A model generated the notes under the pieces. The model had not been told where the DNA came from. It worked only from the letters and a program-made list of their open reading frames with translations, and searched no databases. Of a stretch of 64,000 nt of DNA, positions 10,241 to 24,024 are shown piece after piece. Position 1 is the stretch's first letter. Every line of letters begins with the position of its first letter. This DNA is from Echiichthys vipera (Eukaryota; Chordata; Actinopteri; Perciformes; Trachinidae), in assembly GCA_963691815.1 (NCBI GenBank), contig OY829650.1:7237527-7301526 (forward strand). The letters run 5' to 3'. The position numbers and the translations under genes are program-made.

Positions 10241-12284
10241 TGCTTAAACTGTTAGATGCTACTGTTCTTTTGTATCCTTGCAATATTTACTGACTACACT
10301 CAGATCCCACTTTTGTGATTGCTTTACAAAAATGTGTGGGCCCATATTACCAACACACTCACTGACATTTTTATTACTCTTTACAGAGTGCACAGAGACT
10401 ATTCAATGAAAGATGGATGATGCCAGCTGATGGTTTCTGCTTTGCAAAGGGAAAGTACAGCCTGACTGATGGTTTGTGGTCGCTAGAAACACAGTTCAAA
10501 GACTGCCTAATTGATACTCAGCAAATTGTAACATGATTCATCATGCAATTAAGATGTAAATGTTACAGACTTTAAACTTAAGTGGATTTGAGATAAGGTG
10601 AAACGTATGTAATTGAAAGCAGCAGTCATTGTAATAGAATTTAGGACAGAACAATAGAAAATAAACCATAATTTCTATTTAAAAAGACACAATAAATTAA
10701 ATAGAAATAGCAGTAATGACTATAGAAACACATTAAATTTACATTTTCCACAGCTGGTCATTAAAAGATGGTGTGCTATAATTTCCTACGCTGTCTGTGG
10801 CATCATCCATTCCAAGCATGACCACAGCCATCCGGCTCTAACGTAGCAATGCTGCATTCCCCGTTGTTTGAACTGCAGTAGCCCGGACAAGGGACTGTGG
10901 CCTATCCTACTTCAGCGCAAGCTAGTAGGTAAACTAAAGGAAGTTGTGTTATCTCTTTCTTTAGAAGAAAGCTTACAATACGATGAGCTTAGATAATCAA
11001 TATTATGTGCCTATGAGCTTGTAAGGCATCCTTGGGTGTCTCGAAAGGCGCCAACAAATAAAATGTATCATTGTTATTATTATTAATTATTATTTTTATG
11101 ACTTTGTGCCAGAAGCCTACAGGTAAAAATTCAGGGACTATAACAAGTCTGGTGATCAAATGTTCAATGACTTCACTCGAGAAAAATCTCTTTCTCTTTG
11201 ACAAATGGTGTGCCACAAAGGAGGTCAAGGGCTGTTTTGAATCCCTTCTTCAGTAATTCTCTTAGAATATTTTAAGAGTGCTTTACCAGAAAAGATGCTG
11301 ATGGTCTTAAATGAACAAAAGGTAACTTCACTGTCTAAAGCAGCTATTTTGGCTTTTTCTCACTTATACTGTAAAAATGCTATATAACCATAACCAATGT
11401 AATATGGGTTGGTCACCATTATGCAAGACTGCAACCTTGACATCAGCCATTTGCCTTGTTACATGCTATTTAGTTATTATGTCAATTGTAAGGTGTAGCT
11501 CCAAACAGTATGTAAGATGTAATTTCAGGTAATATGTTTGCACTTATATGGGTAGGGGTGTTAATTACCAGGCAGAGGCAACGTGCCTGCTGTACACGTG
11601 TTTCTTTCCTCCTGCTTTTCTCTCTCTTCCCCTCCTCTGTTGTCATTGGTTTCCTCAGGCTTTGAGCTGGCAAATGACCATTCAGGCCTATCAATAAAAG
11701 GAGCACACCTGAGCAGTTGCCCACTCTCTTAGCTGTGGTCAATTTGTTTAAACTCTTGTTAAGATAAAAGGTATGTTGTGGTAGAAACGAGGAGTTAGGC
11801 ATAGCATATGCATTTTACATACAGGTAACGTTTGTCTAGACACACCAGGTTTAGTTGTTGATACCGTCCATGGAATTGTTAAGTTTAAGCTCTTTTTTAA
11901 GATAAGAAACTAGGTCTTTTGTTTGTGTTTTCTTTTCAGAGTTAGTCATTAATTAGGCCTGCTTTTGTGTTGTGTGTCTTTATTTTAATTGTATAGCACA
12001 GCCTCCATGTCCCCTCGTCCTTCACATGTTGGTTAAGCTTTGTTACGTTCAAAAGACTTTGTAAAATAAAACACTTGAGTTTTCATCTGTACTCAATTAA
12101 TTGTATTGTCGTGCTATTGTCTCCGTTTTCAATGAAGGGGAGGTAACAAAGTTCACCATCTTTGTTTGTTGAGTGGGCATGCTAACATTTGCTACAGCTG
12201 TACAGATGAGGCTGATGGAAATATCATTGGTGTTGCAGGTATTTGGTAATCAACCAAAGTATTGGAAACATTTTAAAAAAAAGT
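10241..12284. other. Plain intron
   Basis: AT-rich sequence with a short TTATTATTA-like run near 11075-11095. No mobile element or coding motif was recognised. Confidence 0.55.
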
Positions 12285-12395
12285 ATCCAGAGGGCGACAT
12301 GAATGTGTTTACTCAATCTATGCAACAGTTGCTATGACATTTCACTCAAAACTAAACATGGCACTAGAGGAAAAGTCATTAGGATTCATGATACA
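12285..12395 (+). repeat. Teleost interspersed repeat, short copy
   Basis: GACATTTCACTCAAAACTAA, ATGGCACTAGAGGAAAAGTC and ATTAGGATTCATGATACACT follow the same family order as the copy at 2040-2285, with an internal deletion. Degenerate and non-coding. Confidence 0.55.
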
Positions 12396-14863
12396 CTGCA
12401 GCAAACAGTGTTTTCGAATTAAATCACTTGAGATTGCCAGTCAAACTATGGTGCAAAATAAACAACAGCAAATGGAACGTCTTGTCTAGCAATATGAAAA
12501 TCCAAGATTCAGCAAAAATAGAAAAAGAAAACAGAGAGTATACAGGTGAAGACAATGATTGAACCAGGAAGGTATTGGCAGAGATTTGTACTGGCAGAAG
12601 CCTTCCTTCTGCTGTGGGTGGGGGTCAAAGAGATCACTCTGAATAACTCCCTTGCTGCTTCTAGCAACAGGATAAGCACCTTGGAGAGCAGCACAGCACA
12701 CATATTCCTGAAGCATATGTGGACCATGAACATCAGTACCCCACCGCCCTTTTCTGTAATTTGGTAATTTCGTGAAATCAAATTTTTCTTTCAAATTGCT
12801 GGCCAGAGTAAAATATCGATAAAATTAACTCAAATAAAACTACTACTACTACAGTTCTTCCTCTGCCAGAGGTGATTTAAAAGTAATATCAAAACATCTT
12901 TCTGTGATTTACATCTGTGGCTGCCAAGATCCCTGTGCAAACATCAGTTTCCAGGTCATGAAGGAAGGAGGAAATATAGTGAAATAAATGAGGAAACATT
13001 CAGGTTACACCCAATTATACTCACTGTTTAAGTGAGACAAGCAGTTCTAATTGTGATTTGCACTCGTACTGTGAGTGTGGCTCCTCCAAAGTACCATGGG
13101 AGCTCTTGGATAAATACAGGTGACTGGGACTATTAATCATCCAAATGTTTCTAATTGCATTGCCTCCCTTCAGTTAGTTGTCTCCATATGCTGCTCCATA
13201 TGGGTCAAAGACATAGTACTTTGCATGTCACCACACTCAGACTTCAATCAGAGCCGCATTACGCTGTTCCACTCATCTTCTCTTGCCTTATCTCTTTCCA
13301 TCTCATTTCTTTACACCTCTGCCTTATCACTCCTCCACTTCTCTTCCTCTCCTTCTCGTTTCCTCTCCCCGTATGCTTCTGTTCCTGGTTATACCTAATC
13401 CTCTGTGTAAGTTTCTTCTCCTGTCTCATCTCTCCATCAACACTCTTGGCTAGAAGTAGAGAGGATGAAATAGTAATCAAAGGAACTATTCATTGATCTG
13501 CACTACAGACCAGGTTTTTCTGCTACCTGCACTTTGTCTGTCTTCCTTCGAACTGCTCAAGCCTCCAGTGGCTCCTGGCAACCTTTGGTGCAGAGAGTAG
13601 ACCAGGCTCAGTAGCTTTTTCCTATTCTCACTAATTAGCGACTTCTCAGGAAGCAGATAGATTCCTATCACTTCTTAGGGCAGTTGTCTCCCTGTAGTTC
13701 CCAATTCCATGTAGCATAGTAGCCGTCAATGCGTGTCTAGAAAGCGCTGGGGCTCTGCTGGACCGGAATGAGAAATAAGAGCTCTGCTGTCTCCGGCTGG
13801 CATGATATGAGTCACATCCAACAAGTCGCTTGCAGGGAACTCGATTTGATTAGAGTAGCGAGCCACGGTTGGATGATTTGTAATGAAAATCCATCCCATT
13901 AACTGGCTGCAGCCCTCACAATGATGCAGTATCTCGACTGTGTTATTTAGACAGCGTGACTTTATTTATTTGAATATTTGGTGGAAAAAAAAAAATCACA
14001 CTTTTATAATCGCAACAGCATCTTCATGTTTGCAATGCTCGGCAGAATCCTCTCCAAGCCCATAATCCTCTGTAGAATACATAGTCTCTGTTAACATAAA
14101 AAAGCTTGTAAATGCTGGCAAATATTTGCTGATGCTTGTAAACAAAAAGCCTTGTTAAATGAACCGGTTTTTTTTTTCTGGGTTTTACAAAGTGGCCTTG
14201 TTGTTTATCAGTCCCTTCAGAGACCAGAGGCTGGGTTTACATGGGGTCTGCTTGTGATTGATGCCTCGGTTGCTGTCCTGCGCTGTGTTACCATGAGCTT
14301 TGTTGATGGATGCTCTGCTCTGCTATATTATACTCTGTTTCTGCCCCGCTGTGCTGTGCCAATATGGACTGGCCAATAGGCTATGGCTGACAGGGGACTG
14401 TGTGGGCTGACAGATGCCTGGGCCAGGGCTGCTGAGCTGGGCTTGTGTTGACAGGAGGGATGGGCTGGATGGATCCCTGCTCCAGGGCTTGCCGTGGGGG
14501 AGGACCAAAGAGCAAGCTGAAGCCAGGGAGTGAAACTGTAATGAGAGGAACGATGTGCCAAGACTGACAGAAAAGCCCCACCACCCGCTATCCCCATCAA
14601 TACCCAGTTCTCCTCACCTTACCTCACCTCGTCTTTTCTCTCCTTTTTGCCTCTCCGATACCTCTCACCCTTTAACAAGAACCTGTGTTTGCTCCATTTC
14701 CTCCTTGTAGTGCTTCTGTCTTGTTCTGCCCCACCCTCCTCAACCTTCTGCCTCCATCTCATTCCCCTCTCCTCCTCACCTTTTTTCCTTTTATCCTCGT
14801 TTTTTACTGGGCAACCTGTATCACTAAGGTGTATCTGTGTGCATGTATATGTTTCCGTTGCAG
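12396..14863. other. Plain intron with pyrimidine-rich tracts
   Basis: Contains C/T-rich runs at about 13265-13440 and 14590-14810, and low-complexity GGCTG-rich sequence around 14400-14500. Long open frames in these tracts are composition artefacts. No repeat family was recognised. Confidence 0.5.
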
Positions 14864-14923
14864 CTGTTTGATCAAAATCTGCTTTACTCCAATGTGTCGG
14901 GCAAGAGCTGCTGAAGTTAGCCA
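14864..14923 (+). other. Candidate antisense exon 1 (splice-site bounded)
   Basis: A 60-nt block is bounded by a pyrimidine-rich acceptor, GTTTCCGTTGCAG, and a near-consensus donor, CCA/GTAAGT. In one frame it is open and joins in frame to the block at 15559. This is a splice-signal pattern only. No protein family was recognised, and the strand is opposite to lsamp. Confidence 0.15.
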
Positions 14924-15558
14924 GTAAGTTATTTGTCTTTGTTTTTTATATACAGTGGCAAGGTGCACAAAAGACAGACGGGGGGATATGGAGAGATTGA
15001 CAATCAGAACAACAAACGGACAGCCAGAAAAAGAAAAGACATGCCACAGAAGAAAGTGACACCAAGAAAAGAGAGAAAGGAAATGTAAGCTATGGGATAG
15101 AAGCAAAGCTAAAGCTGCATACCAAATCAAAGTCAGGTCATTCCTTTGTAGACCTCAAAGCAATTTTTTGCCCCAGATATTCTCTGTGCAGCAGGTTAAA
15201 TGTATTTCCAGGGAGGTCTAAGTTCATCCCCTAGGATTGGGCTTGCAATATAATTCACCTTATTATGTTATCAAAGAAACTAAAGCTGAATATCTCCCAC
15301 TGCCAGTTACACTTTAACATGATATTGTGTTCAATCACAGAAACATTTAGCACAAACAATGAAACTTTCCATGCGGATGTCTTGTTCATTCATGTGTGTT
15401 TGTTTATGTCTTCTCATGCATTTTGTTAATTGACAATCAGCAGGTAAAGTCTTTGTAAGGCTTTTGTAATCAGTGTCGACATCAGTTGCAAAGAGTTCGC
15501 ATTAATTATATTGTCATTTCAAAAGGCAGCTACAGCTATGTCGTTTTTTTCTTTGCAG

Positions 15559-15607
15559 GTTTAATGAAGCACTTCAAGGGAGGAATGATGAGGCTGACGT
15601 GTCGAAG
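15559..15607 (+). other. Candidate antisense exon 2 (splice-site bounded)
   Basis: A 49-nt block lies between TTTTTTTCTTTGCAG and the donor AAG/GTGAGA. Joined to the block ending at 14923 it continues an open frame reading FNEALQGRNDEADVSK. Both splice signals are strong by eye, but such pairs occur by chance in long introns, and no flanking exons were found. Confidence 0.18.
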
Positions 15608-18600
15608 GTGAGAAAGTGTATCATTTAATTAATCGTGATTTTAAACAAAGCTGTTATCACAGGAAGAGTCAATCATCTGAATAGACCTGACACTTGAATT
15701 GGTCCAGTGTCTCTGTCCATCTATGTTTAAGATCTACATACAAAGAAGAAGAACATAGACAACAACAGAGCTGTTTTAACCCTTTAACTCATGAAGACCT
15801 GCCATCAGTAACTACAATCTCTTCAGTCAGTGAAACTCATCAGTCCCTCCCTTAAGTGAAACCCTTGAGCCAACCCCTGTAGGGGAATCCTCAGTGGCAC
15901 TATAGAATCACTTGGAGTAGGCTTTGTTGCTCAGTTGATTTATCCTCTCTCCTTCAAAACCCCAAGACAGCCACAAATTCCCCCACCATGAAGCCCCTCC
16001 ATCTTTGTTGGCATGCATCAGTGCTTAGAGCAAGTCATTAATCAGGGCAGGAATGATTGTTTTGAGACTTGGCCAGCAAACCAAGCGGGGGGAAATTATT
16101 CATCAAAAAATGGTTGTAAACAACTCAGGAATTTGCAGGATTGCTTGATTCAAATTTGCTTGGAACAGGTGTTATTTTACCTCTGAGGCTTTGCAAGTGC
16201 CAGGGCAGTTCGATTCCTTTGTGTCGTGTTTTTGCTGAGCTTCTTAAGCCACTCCAATTAGATGCTGCGTTTGGGTCTGCTGTGAAGTGCAATACTTTAA
16301 ATCATCACAGCAACTGTAATGGGACGAGTAGAAGAGAGCAAAGGCAAAAAGTGCACTGGTGGAAACTGACTTCTTACGAATGATCAGAGTCCTTACTGTC
16401 CATGTCAGGAGCCCTGACACTTCTCCTGTCAGTCGAGTTTCACTTTCACCCGTCCATCCTCATTTGAAAGTCAATGTGACAAGTCCTCCATAGTTTCCCT
16501 CCTCTTTGTTGTGTTTTTGAACAGAGTTGGAGTGTGAGGGAGAAATGGTTGGATGTAATGAGCTTGTAACAGATGGTGCCTTATTGAGACATACAGTAGG
16601 AAGGAGGATCTATGGCAAGGGCAGTATGCTGCTATTGAATCTCAGGAGATGTACTGTGCTTCCTCCCTCTGTCATATCTTCCCTTTTTGTCACTCTCATT
16701 CTCCTTTCATCTCTTTTGCCTTCTCGTCTTTCTGTCTTTGCCCTTCACTCTCCGTCTGCATCATTTACTCTTGCTCCATCCATCCTTCTTATTCTTTACC
16801 TCTCCTCTCCCCTTCCCATTCCTTGCTCATCTCCTTTCCGTCCGCCTCGTATTACTTTGCCATACCACTGTGGTCTGACTGTACAGCACAATCATCAGTC
16901 AGTGCATGTGTAAGGATGGATAAAGTGCACCTGATAAGTGTAATTTCAATAGCTTGATTTTCACTACATCAAAGTATAGCATCTGCATTTAATCCTATAT
17001 ATCTGTCCTGCCTTGTGTTGAGGAAAGAGTGTAAGTATAGGGTGGAGAGACTTATTACTGCTATTGTCAGCCACATGCTTCTTACAGCTGCAAATTATAC
17101 TCCAAAATTACTGGCTGCAGAGTGCTGACCTTTCCCGCCCATCACTATTTATTATGCTGTATCCCCTTTTCAATGCACAAACTGCTCTTGTTATTACAGG
17201 GTGTCACATGAGGCCTTGTCTCCCAGTGTGACACCATGGAACTGCTACCTCATTTCTCCACTCCGCACATTTACCTCTTATGTGATCCATCACTGTGTTC
17301 TGCTTTTGGTGCATTACGGGAAAAAAGAAGTGAATCAGTTGATGATGCAGTGCCAGTGAAAGAGAGCAGAGGCAGGAATAAAAATAAAAAAAATCTTATA
17401 AGTTTTAAAATACTCCAGACCTAGCTGCCTCTATTTAGGCTGTGAAATGAAATGCAGCATCATAAATTCTGTCTGAAAAGAAATAGGCGTATTTGAATAT
17501 GTTGGCCCAGCAGCACACTATGTGTTTGGGAAAGCTACTGAGGTAGAACTACCGAGACCTGCACTACATCTCAACAACATAGATTCCACTTGTATCCGGT
17601 ACTGTAGAGCTTTAGCAAAGCCCAGGAAATCATACAAATATAAGCCAAGAGCTTTGTTACCTTTTTCTTACCCGTAGTCTTTTTTTTTTATCTCAAAGGT
17701 AGCACTTTGATCTGAAGATGTGTCTTAAATAATTATGGTGTGAATCAAAGCTTGGAGTGCAGGTTGTTTCATCATAATTTCCTGTTTGAGAATAGGCTTT
17801 TATACCCTCTCGCCACACTAATCTGCATTTTTCCCTCGTGGGCTAATTTTAGAAAGCACGGGCTTATTAAGTGGGGTTGTGAGGAATGAATGTACAGCAT
17901 TTAGTCTTGCGAGTGGACTTTAAAGGTCTGCCAGCATCACTAAGGGGGTCAGCAAATCAAACAGATGATTGACAGGTGTGGTGTCAAATGAGAAGGCTGG
18001 AAAGGTCTTCTGTGGATTGTTGCCATGGACGGCATAGCAAATTCATTTTATTAAAGCAACGGGAGACACTGACAGGTTAATAGCTAATCTTCACATCATA
18101 ACCTTACAGGCAATAAGGGAAGCATACATTTAAAAAACATCTTTATTATTTATTAAGCGTTTAACACTCTGTCTTCCTGTGAAGGTTCATCAGATCTAAC
18201 AAAACAACCCACTAATTATCATTAGATTTATATTTCATGCGGCTAAATCCTGACGCGCTCAGGGTGACATCAAATAAGTAATATCACCTTTCCCTAAATG
18301 AGCCCCACCAAACTGAAACCAGTAAGACAGAAAAAGAAACACAGAAATCTCAAATGTGAAATAACACAACTATTAAAACAGCCAATGCTGTGTTCATGTA
18401 AGAACCCATAGCTCATAATAGGAAACTGATTAAGAAAAAGGACTTTCAAAGGTATTACTTTGAACATCTAGTCTAGATTTAGTGGATGCATGTATCCTAG
18501 AATACCAATATAAATTGAATATCTGAACAAACTTCTGAAAACCTGCATGGGTTACTGGCTGCTGGTTTGCATTTATATGCTATTAAATATACACGCTGTC

Positions 18601-21600
18601 TGAGCTACAGGGAACAACTGTGGAGCTGAATTCTGAAGAGAGATTTGACAGTACATATAATGACTTTCCAGTATTCAATAAAAAGCTCAGACCCCTATTT
18701 AATTCGTTTATTTGGTTGCATCCCTTACACAAAATTGCCTGAACTGAAGAGGAGAGAACTAAACTCCCGTTGTTCGACAACAACATCATTTGATGGTGTA
18801 GCCATAGCAACAATAAAAAAATCAAATAATTATTTCTATAGTTCTATTATTTCACTCATTTCCAAAGGGTATATAATAATTCCTTAACAGGGCCATTTCA
18901 GATTGTGCTACATGAACTTAGCTTGAATCTCACTGCTGAAAAGGTCTTCCGTAGCACTTAGCACCAAGGGCAACTCATCTCTTCAAGTGTTCCCCTGAGC
19001 CTGTACAAGGCTAACTAATGTTGCAACCGCTGCATGCTGCACGTGGCTCAAGTGTAAAAGGTTTTGACTCTGCCATGTCTGGGCCATTTTTCTTAAGATT
19101 ATCTTTAATAACTCACTATATGCCAAGTTAGCACCTGTCTACTAATCAAAGGACAAGGAAAAATGAATCTAATGGACTTTGACATGTACATGTTGATCTC
19201 AGCATCCACAGTGCCCTAACAGGATCTTTCATAACAGGGAGGTTGTTACAGTACATTTCATGCTTTTAGACTGCGATGTGGATCAGAATGCATGATGATA
19301 ATGACATGCAAAAAGAGTAATTTATTCATTTATTCATGCCGTAAGACAAAGTCCTATATAGAAATGGTTTAGTTCTGCTGTAAATCTCATAACCACAAAA
19401 TAATAATATTTTAAGACCATAATTTATAATAATTTGGAATCAGTAGGGGCTCATGAATGAAAGTAAATAAATGATCATCTTATCTTTGACCAAAATGACT
19501 GGGAAGCTTGTCTTTTTAGCACCTTGTCATTTTACTGTAAACACTAATACTATGTATAATAAATCACTGCATTAGACTGATAAAAGCGATTCACTCCTTT
19601 ATTGGAAATACTATAATAACAGAATTACATGTATAATTTAATATCGGTTCTCTAATATCCATGTATTAACCTCATGGTCACCATAGACAGGGAATGTGCA
19701 AACCTTACTGCATGGTTTGTACTTGCAATTAATTAGCATATAGGCTCCATAAAATATTCCTGTTCATTTACAGGCATGTGATGTAACATTATGTCGATAC
19801 ATTGCTTTTCAACAGTCATAATTAATGAATAATAGTATTCCCCTGAGTGCCTTTCAGGCATGGTGCCAGGAATGGATGGGCCAAATTAAATTTGGTTGGG
19901 CCTTTTAATTAAAGAAGTTCATATTGCTTGTCCATCTTTCATGTTTCCCAACTGGTAGACTGACTAAAATAGAAATGACTGATATCATGCTGTGAGATGC
20001 GCTTAGCCCAGCTGGTTGATTATGACACTGATCATGATTATGTCAATCTTTTAAAAAATATTTTCAAAGATAAGATAGCTTATTATTGACCCGTGACATA
20101 TTGTGTTAATAACAAACAGCACACACGGGTATATCAATCAAATCATGCAAAAATGAAACATAGCGTATCTATCATGTTGGTGGTCTATCATGTATGTTGA
20201 TTCATTGCAGCAAGAGGGAGAGACATCGACTGCTGGGAGAACTCGATCGACTTTTAACATGATATAGAGCTACAGAGATTTACAGAAAATGTCCATGTTT
20301 TTAAGGCAATAAAGAGACAATCAAGTCAGCTCTGCCTCCTGTCCTGTGTATTGTTTTTACGTGGGTTCTTCTAGTCTCAATAGAAAGTGCATTTGCAGCT
20401 ATGCAATTAGACAATATGACCACATCTGCATTATAAACCATGGATTTAGAGTTTGAGGAAAGGCCGGTTGCACAAGTGGGCGGGCCCATAATTGAAGCCT
20501 TTTGTTAATGCCTTGGGCAGCAACACTTTCTATGAAAAGGAGGGTAGGAAGAAATAGAAAATAAATAAAGGAGAAAACAAAAGAATAGACAGCAAAGATT
20601 TATAACCGCGGTGGAGAAGAAAAGGCCCCGTGCTCTGAAGTCCTGTCAGCACGTGTGCCACTGTTCAGAAGGCAGAGAGAGGCACAAGTAAAACCAAGAT
20701 TCAGGGTAATGATCCAGCAATGAGTTATTATCATAACAGCCCGCAAACCTTCTATGAATTAGTATAAACACAGACAATCTAGCAGATTCCCTTTTAATTG
20801 CTTTATCTTCTATGCAGGGTAATGTGCAAGGCGGGGTTGTGGCAGGGATGGAAATGTGAGTGGAAAAGAGGGAGTGGGAGACTTTGTCTTGTCCCTCAGA
20901 GCAACTGTTTCAGAAGATAATGCCAAGCAACACTGACAGGGAAAAGGGATGAGAGGGAGCAGGAGGGAACGGGAGGGAGAAGAAAGTGTTTTTCCGGGCT
21001 TGAAATCATCCCTACTTCTTCTACCCATATCTGTACATATAGAGAGAGAAGGCTAGAAAATAAACAAGAAGAAGAATGTCATTTCACCACAGTGGTTACA
21101 TAACAACAAAATAAACTATGCCACTGTTGTAAAACTCCGACTCTGTGCAGGAAAGAATTAGCCTCGGGCACAAACAAGGATTAGGAGGGTTTTCGGAACA
21201 TTAAAACAGAATGTTGCATAGTGTTTGTCTTTTAACATAGTACTTTTTAATTCAACAACTCTGCATCTAGAAATCAGCAATAAACACAACGAGCAGTTGC
21301 TGCTGATCCACAGTTATTCCCAAGGGCATGGTTTAGCAAACCTGTAAACGGGTTGAAAAAGGCTCTTAAAAAGACCACACCAATTCTTTCATATGTCTTG
21401 GTTACTGACAATTGCACGACTGGTTGCCATTTGACAAAGACGCAATCGTTTGGCTCCATTCATTTTAGTGCATGACTTCAAACTCCTTTGATTGCGTTCA
21501 CATTTCTTTGTTGTACATTTTAGTTTTGATTACCTGATACAGATGTGAGTAGAGCTGTTATGAGGCCTGTTGTGAGAGATGACTGCTGCAACTTCAACAT

Positions 21601-23163
21601 GGCTATAATTGATATAATAATGACAATGTGAAAGCAATGTGATAATGTGAAAGGTGTTGCTTGTAGTGATGAACCTACAGAGAGTTCATCATATAAACTT
21701 AAAAGGACATGTCAGTGTTATGTTTACAAATTGTTTATACTGCCCACAACTGAGCCCAAAAGTTATCACAAGATAAAATGTTACTGCAATGATTTTCTGC
21801 TACCATCTGTCAAGTCTTGATGCTGGAACATCTCTTAAGCCACAAGGTTTTTTTTAACAGTTCCCTTTTCAGAGCAGTTCAAGGCTGCATTGAAAAAAAT
21901 ACACAAGCCATACTAGAAACACCTACAACCTACCCAGATAAAGAAGGTTCTTTATCAGGGTCAAACTCCAGACACACAGTTTATCAGCCTGCAGGATGTA
22001 AGTGGTTATGGACAGTGAGGCGATAATGAATTTATCTTTCCAGGTCTGTAAAATTAACTGCATCTGCCGATAGCATCATCCTCCTCCAACAGTATGTACC
22101 AGGAAACCCCCAGACTGCCATTACTGTTTGAAGCAATCTAAACTCAGACCGATTTTGATTCCTCTCTGAGTCACTTGCTATGGTGCTCTCGCTCACATCA
22201 ACTGGAAAACCCATTTTGCAGGGCCTCAGCCCGGCCAATTTCTATCTGTCACAGGTAGTGGAGAATTGACTGTGCGACATGTAGCATATCACTTTAAAGT
22301 GACAGTAAAACAGGAAATCACTTTGTGCCAGCCACATGCTCTTGTCGCCTTCCATAAGAACTTTGTTCAGTCAGAGGGAAAAGTCCTTAGAGGTAAACGG
22401 TTTGGGGGAGAAAGATAGTGAATCAGTGCCAAGAGCTGTCTCCTCGCACCCACTCAGGAAACAGTGCAAGAAGCAAGTAGGTCTCAGAATCGTATACTTT
22501 AAATTGACAAACACACTTGAAAGATGAACTGATGTATGCACTCATTCATCGTGCATTAAACCAAATGTGTGGCAACTTGGAATGTAAAATAAAAAAATCG
22601 CAAACACCCATGTATACACTCTGACTGAGCAGTTACATGCCCTCCCCTAAAACCTTCACACAGCAAGAAAAAAGTCTGGAGCTGCTGATTTAGTTTGTTT
22701 TCTTTCTTTTACCTAAATGAGATGTGTTCTAGTGTTCTCAGCTCTGAAACAGAAAATGTATCCAAATTCTATATACATAGCGTTTCCCTGGGTGCTCTCC
22801 GTGTCATCTATAACATCTTTCCCAATCTGTGGACAACATCACAAGTTTGATTTCCAGCACTGTAGTTTTTGGATTTGGGAGAAATTTGTTCATGTTTACT
22901 AATATTTTTGGACTGTCTTAGATCATTAGAATAACATGTATGAATTATCAAAATGGATGTAGTTCCCCTTTATCTAACATCATGTATTTCTTACTGAACA
23001 TTGTTATTTTAACCCAAACCACAATCTTTGCCAAAGCCTTACCAAGTAATTGTGTTGCTTAAACATGTTCTGCACTGTAAAAAGTAAGCATAATACATTT
23101 TGTAAGATATCATAACAATGTTGTGTGTATGAAATGTTTGAGGATAAATTGCACATAATTTAG
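15608..23163. other. Long non-repetitive intron stretch
   Basis: Unusually free of recognisable mobile elements and long microsatellites for this window. It contains a C/T-rich run at about 16640-16860 and a TGATTGACAG motif at 17966. No coding exon was recognised on either strand. It is a reasonable place to look for conserved non-coding elements. Confidence 0.5.
17966..17975 (+). promoter_or_regulatory. PBX/MEIS-PREP composite motif (candidate)
   Basis: TGATTGACAG is the canonical decamer bound by PBX with PREP/MEIS TALE homeodomain partners. It lies in a non-repetitive stretch (about 17880-18120). A single 10-bp match is expected by chance now and then in 64 kb, so function is only inferred. 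Confidence 0.25.
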
Positions 23164-23190
23164 ACACACACACACACACAGACACACACA
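23164..23190. repeat. Short (CA)n microsatellite
   Basis: About a dozen CA units with one GACA interruption. Confidence 0.9.
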
Positions 23191-23935
23191 GTATAAACCA
23201 CCCACCAAAGAAGCAAACACACATGCACACATACACCTGTGTCTGCCCTGGGAGCTTTGAGGTTTGATTAGCTGTTCACTCATCTAAGACAACTGAGAAT
23301 GAACTTTATGAAAGTTTCTACAGCTACGCAACCACTGACAGATGATCAAATTGAATCCTGAGAAAAGAGCCAAACAAGACTGAGACAGTCTTTTCAGCCA
23401 CAGGCAACGGCAGTCTTGCTACGCTCATGGATGACCTAAAACTGGCGGGGTGATTTTTTGGATTTTTAGCTTGTCATAGTAGATTGGAAGGCAAATGAAG
23501 CTTGAAATGTGACTGCAGGGGAAAGCCGAACTGTGACCCTGGAAGCATTTGCATAATGGCAATTATGTTGTTATTGACAGTTGCATCTTTAAAAGCCAAA
23601 CACTACAAATCATGGTTTGTTCTCTGTTATCCAAGGTTGCTATGACTACAAAGTCATACCAAAAAACAAAGATTGAAAGGCATGGCATTTTTAACAATTA
23701 TCCAGCTACATCTCTTATATAAAAATCACAGCATAGGCATGCTGAGGCATATTGATGGTGATAAAAGTTCACATAGTGCAACATACACATGGTTAAAAAA
23801 CCATGAATTTACAGCGCACTGTTGAAGGATTGTGAAAAGGACAGTTTGTTTTCGTGTGTAAGCTGTTTGTGCATTGATGTTCCTTTTAAATGGCTGTCTA
23901 AAGTTTATCCTGTGAGTATCAGCCAGTGACAGTAA

Positions 23936-24024
23936 TGTGTGTGTGTGTGTGTGTATGCATGTGTGTGTGTGTGTGTGTATTTGTGTGTGTGTGTGTGTGT
24001 GTATGTGTGTGAGAGACAGAGAGA
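23936..24024. repeat. Interrupted (TG)n microsatellite
   Basis: TG/GT units broken by TATGCAT, TATTTG and TATG variants, then a short GAGAGACAGAGAGA run. The interruptions suggest an old, slowly mutating array. Confidence 0.95.

Noticed and set aside
13120..13496. Hydrophobic-looking Ser/Leu/Phe frames (also 14647-14927 and 16527-16957), considered as membrane proteins
   Set aside because: They are translations of C/T-rich intronic tracts, with open frames on several phases at once.
13660..13720. Minus-strand text GGGAGACAACTGCCCTAAG, considered as the missing QGDTAILR segment of Ig1
   Set aside because: The frame gives unrelated residues upstream and no GT donor follows the expected position.
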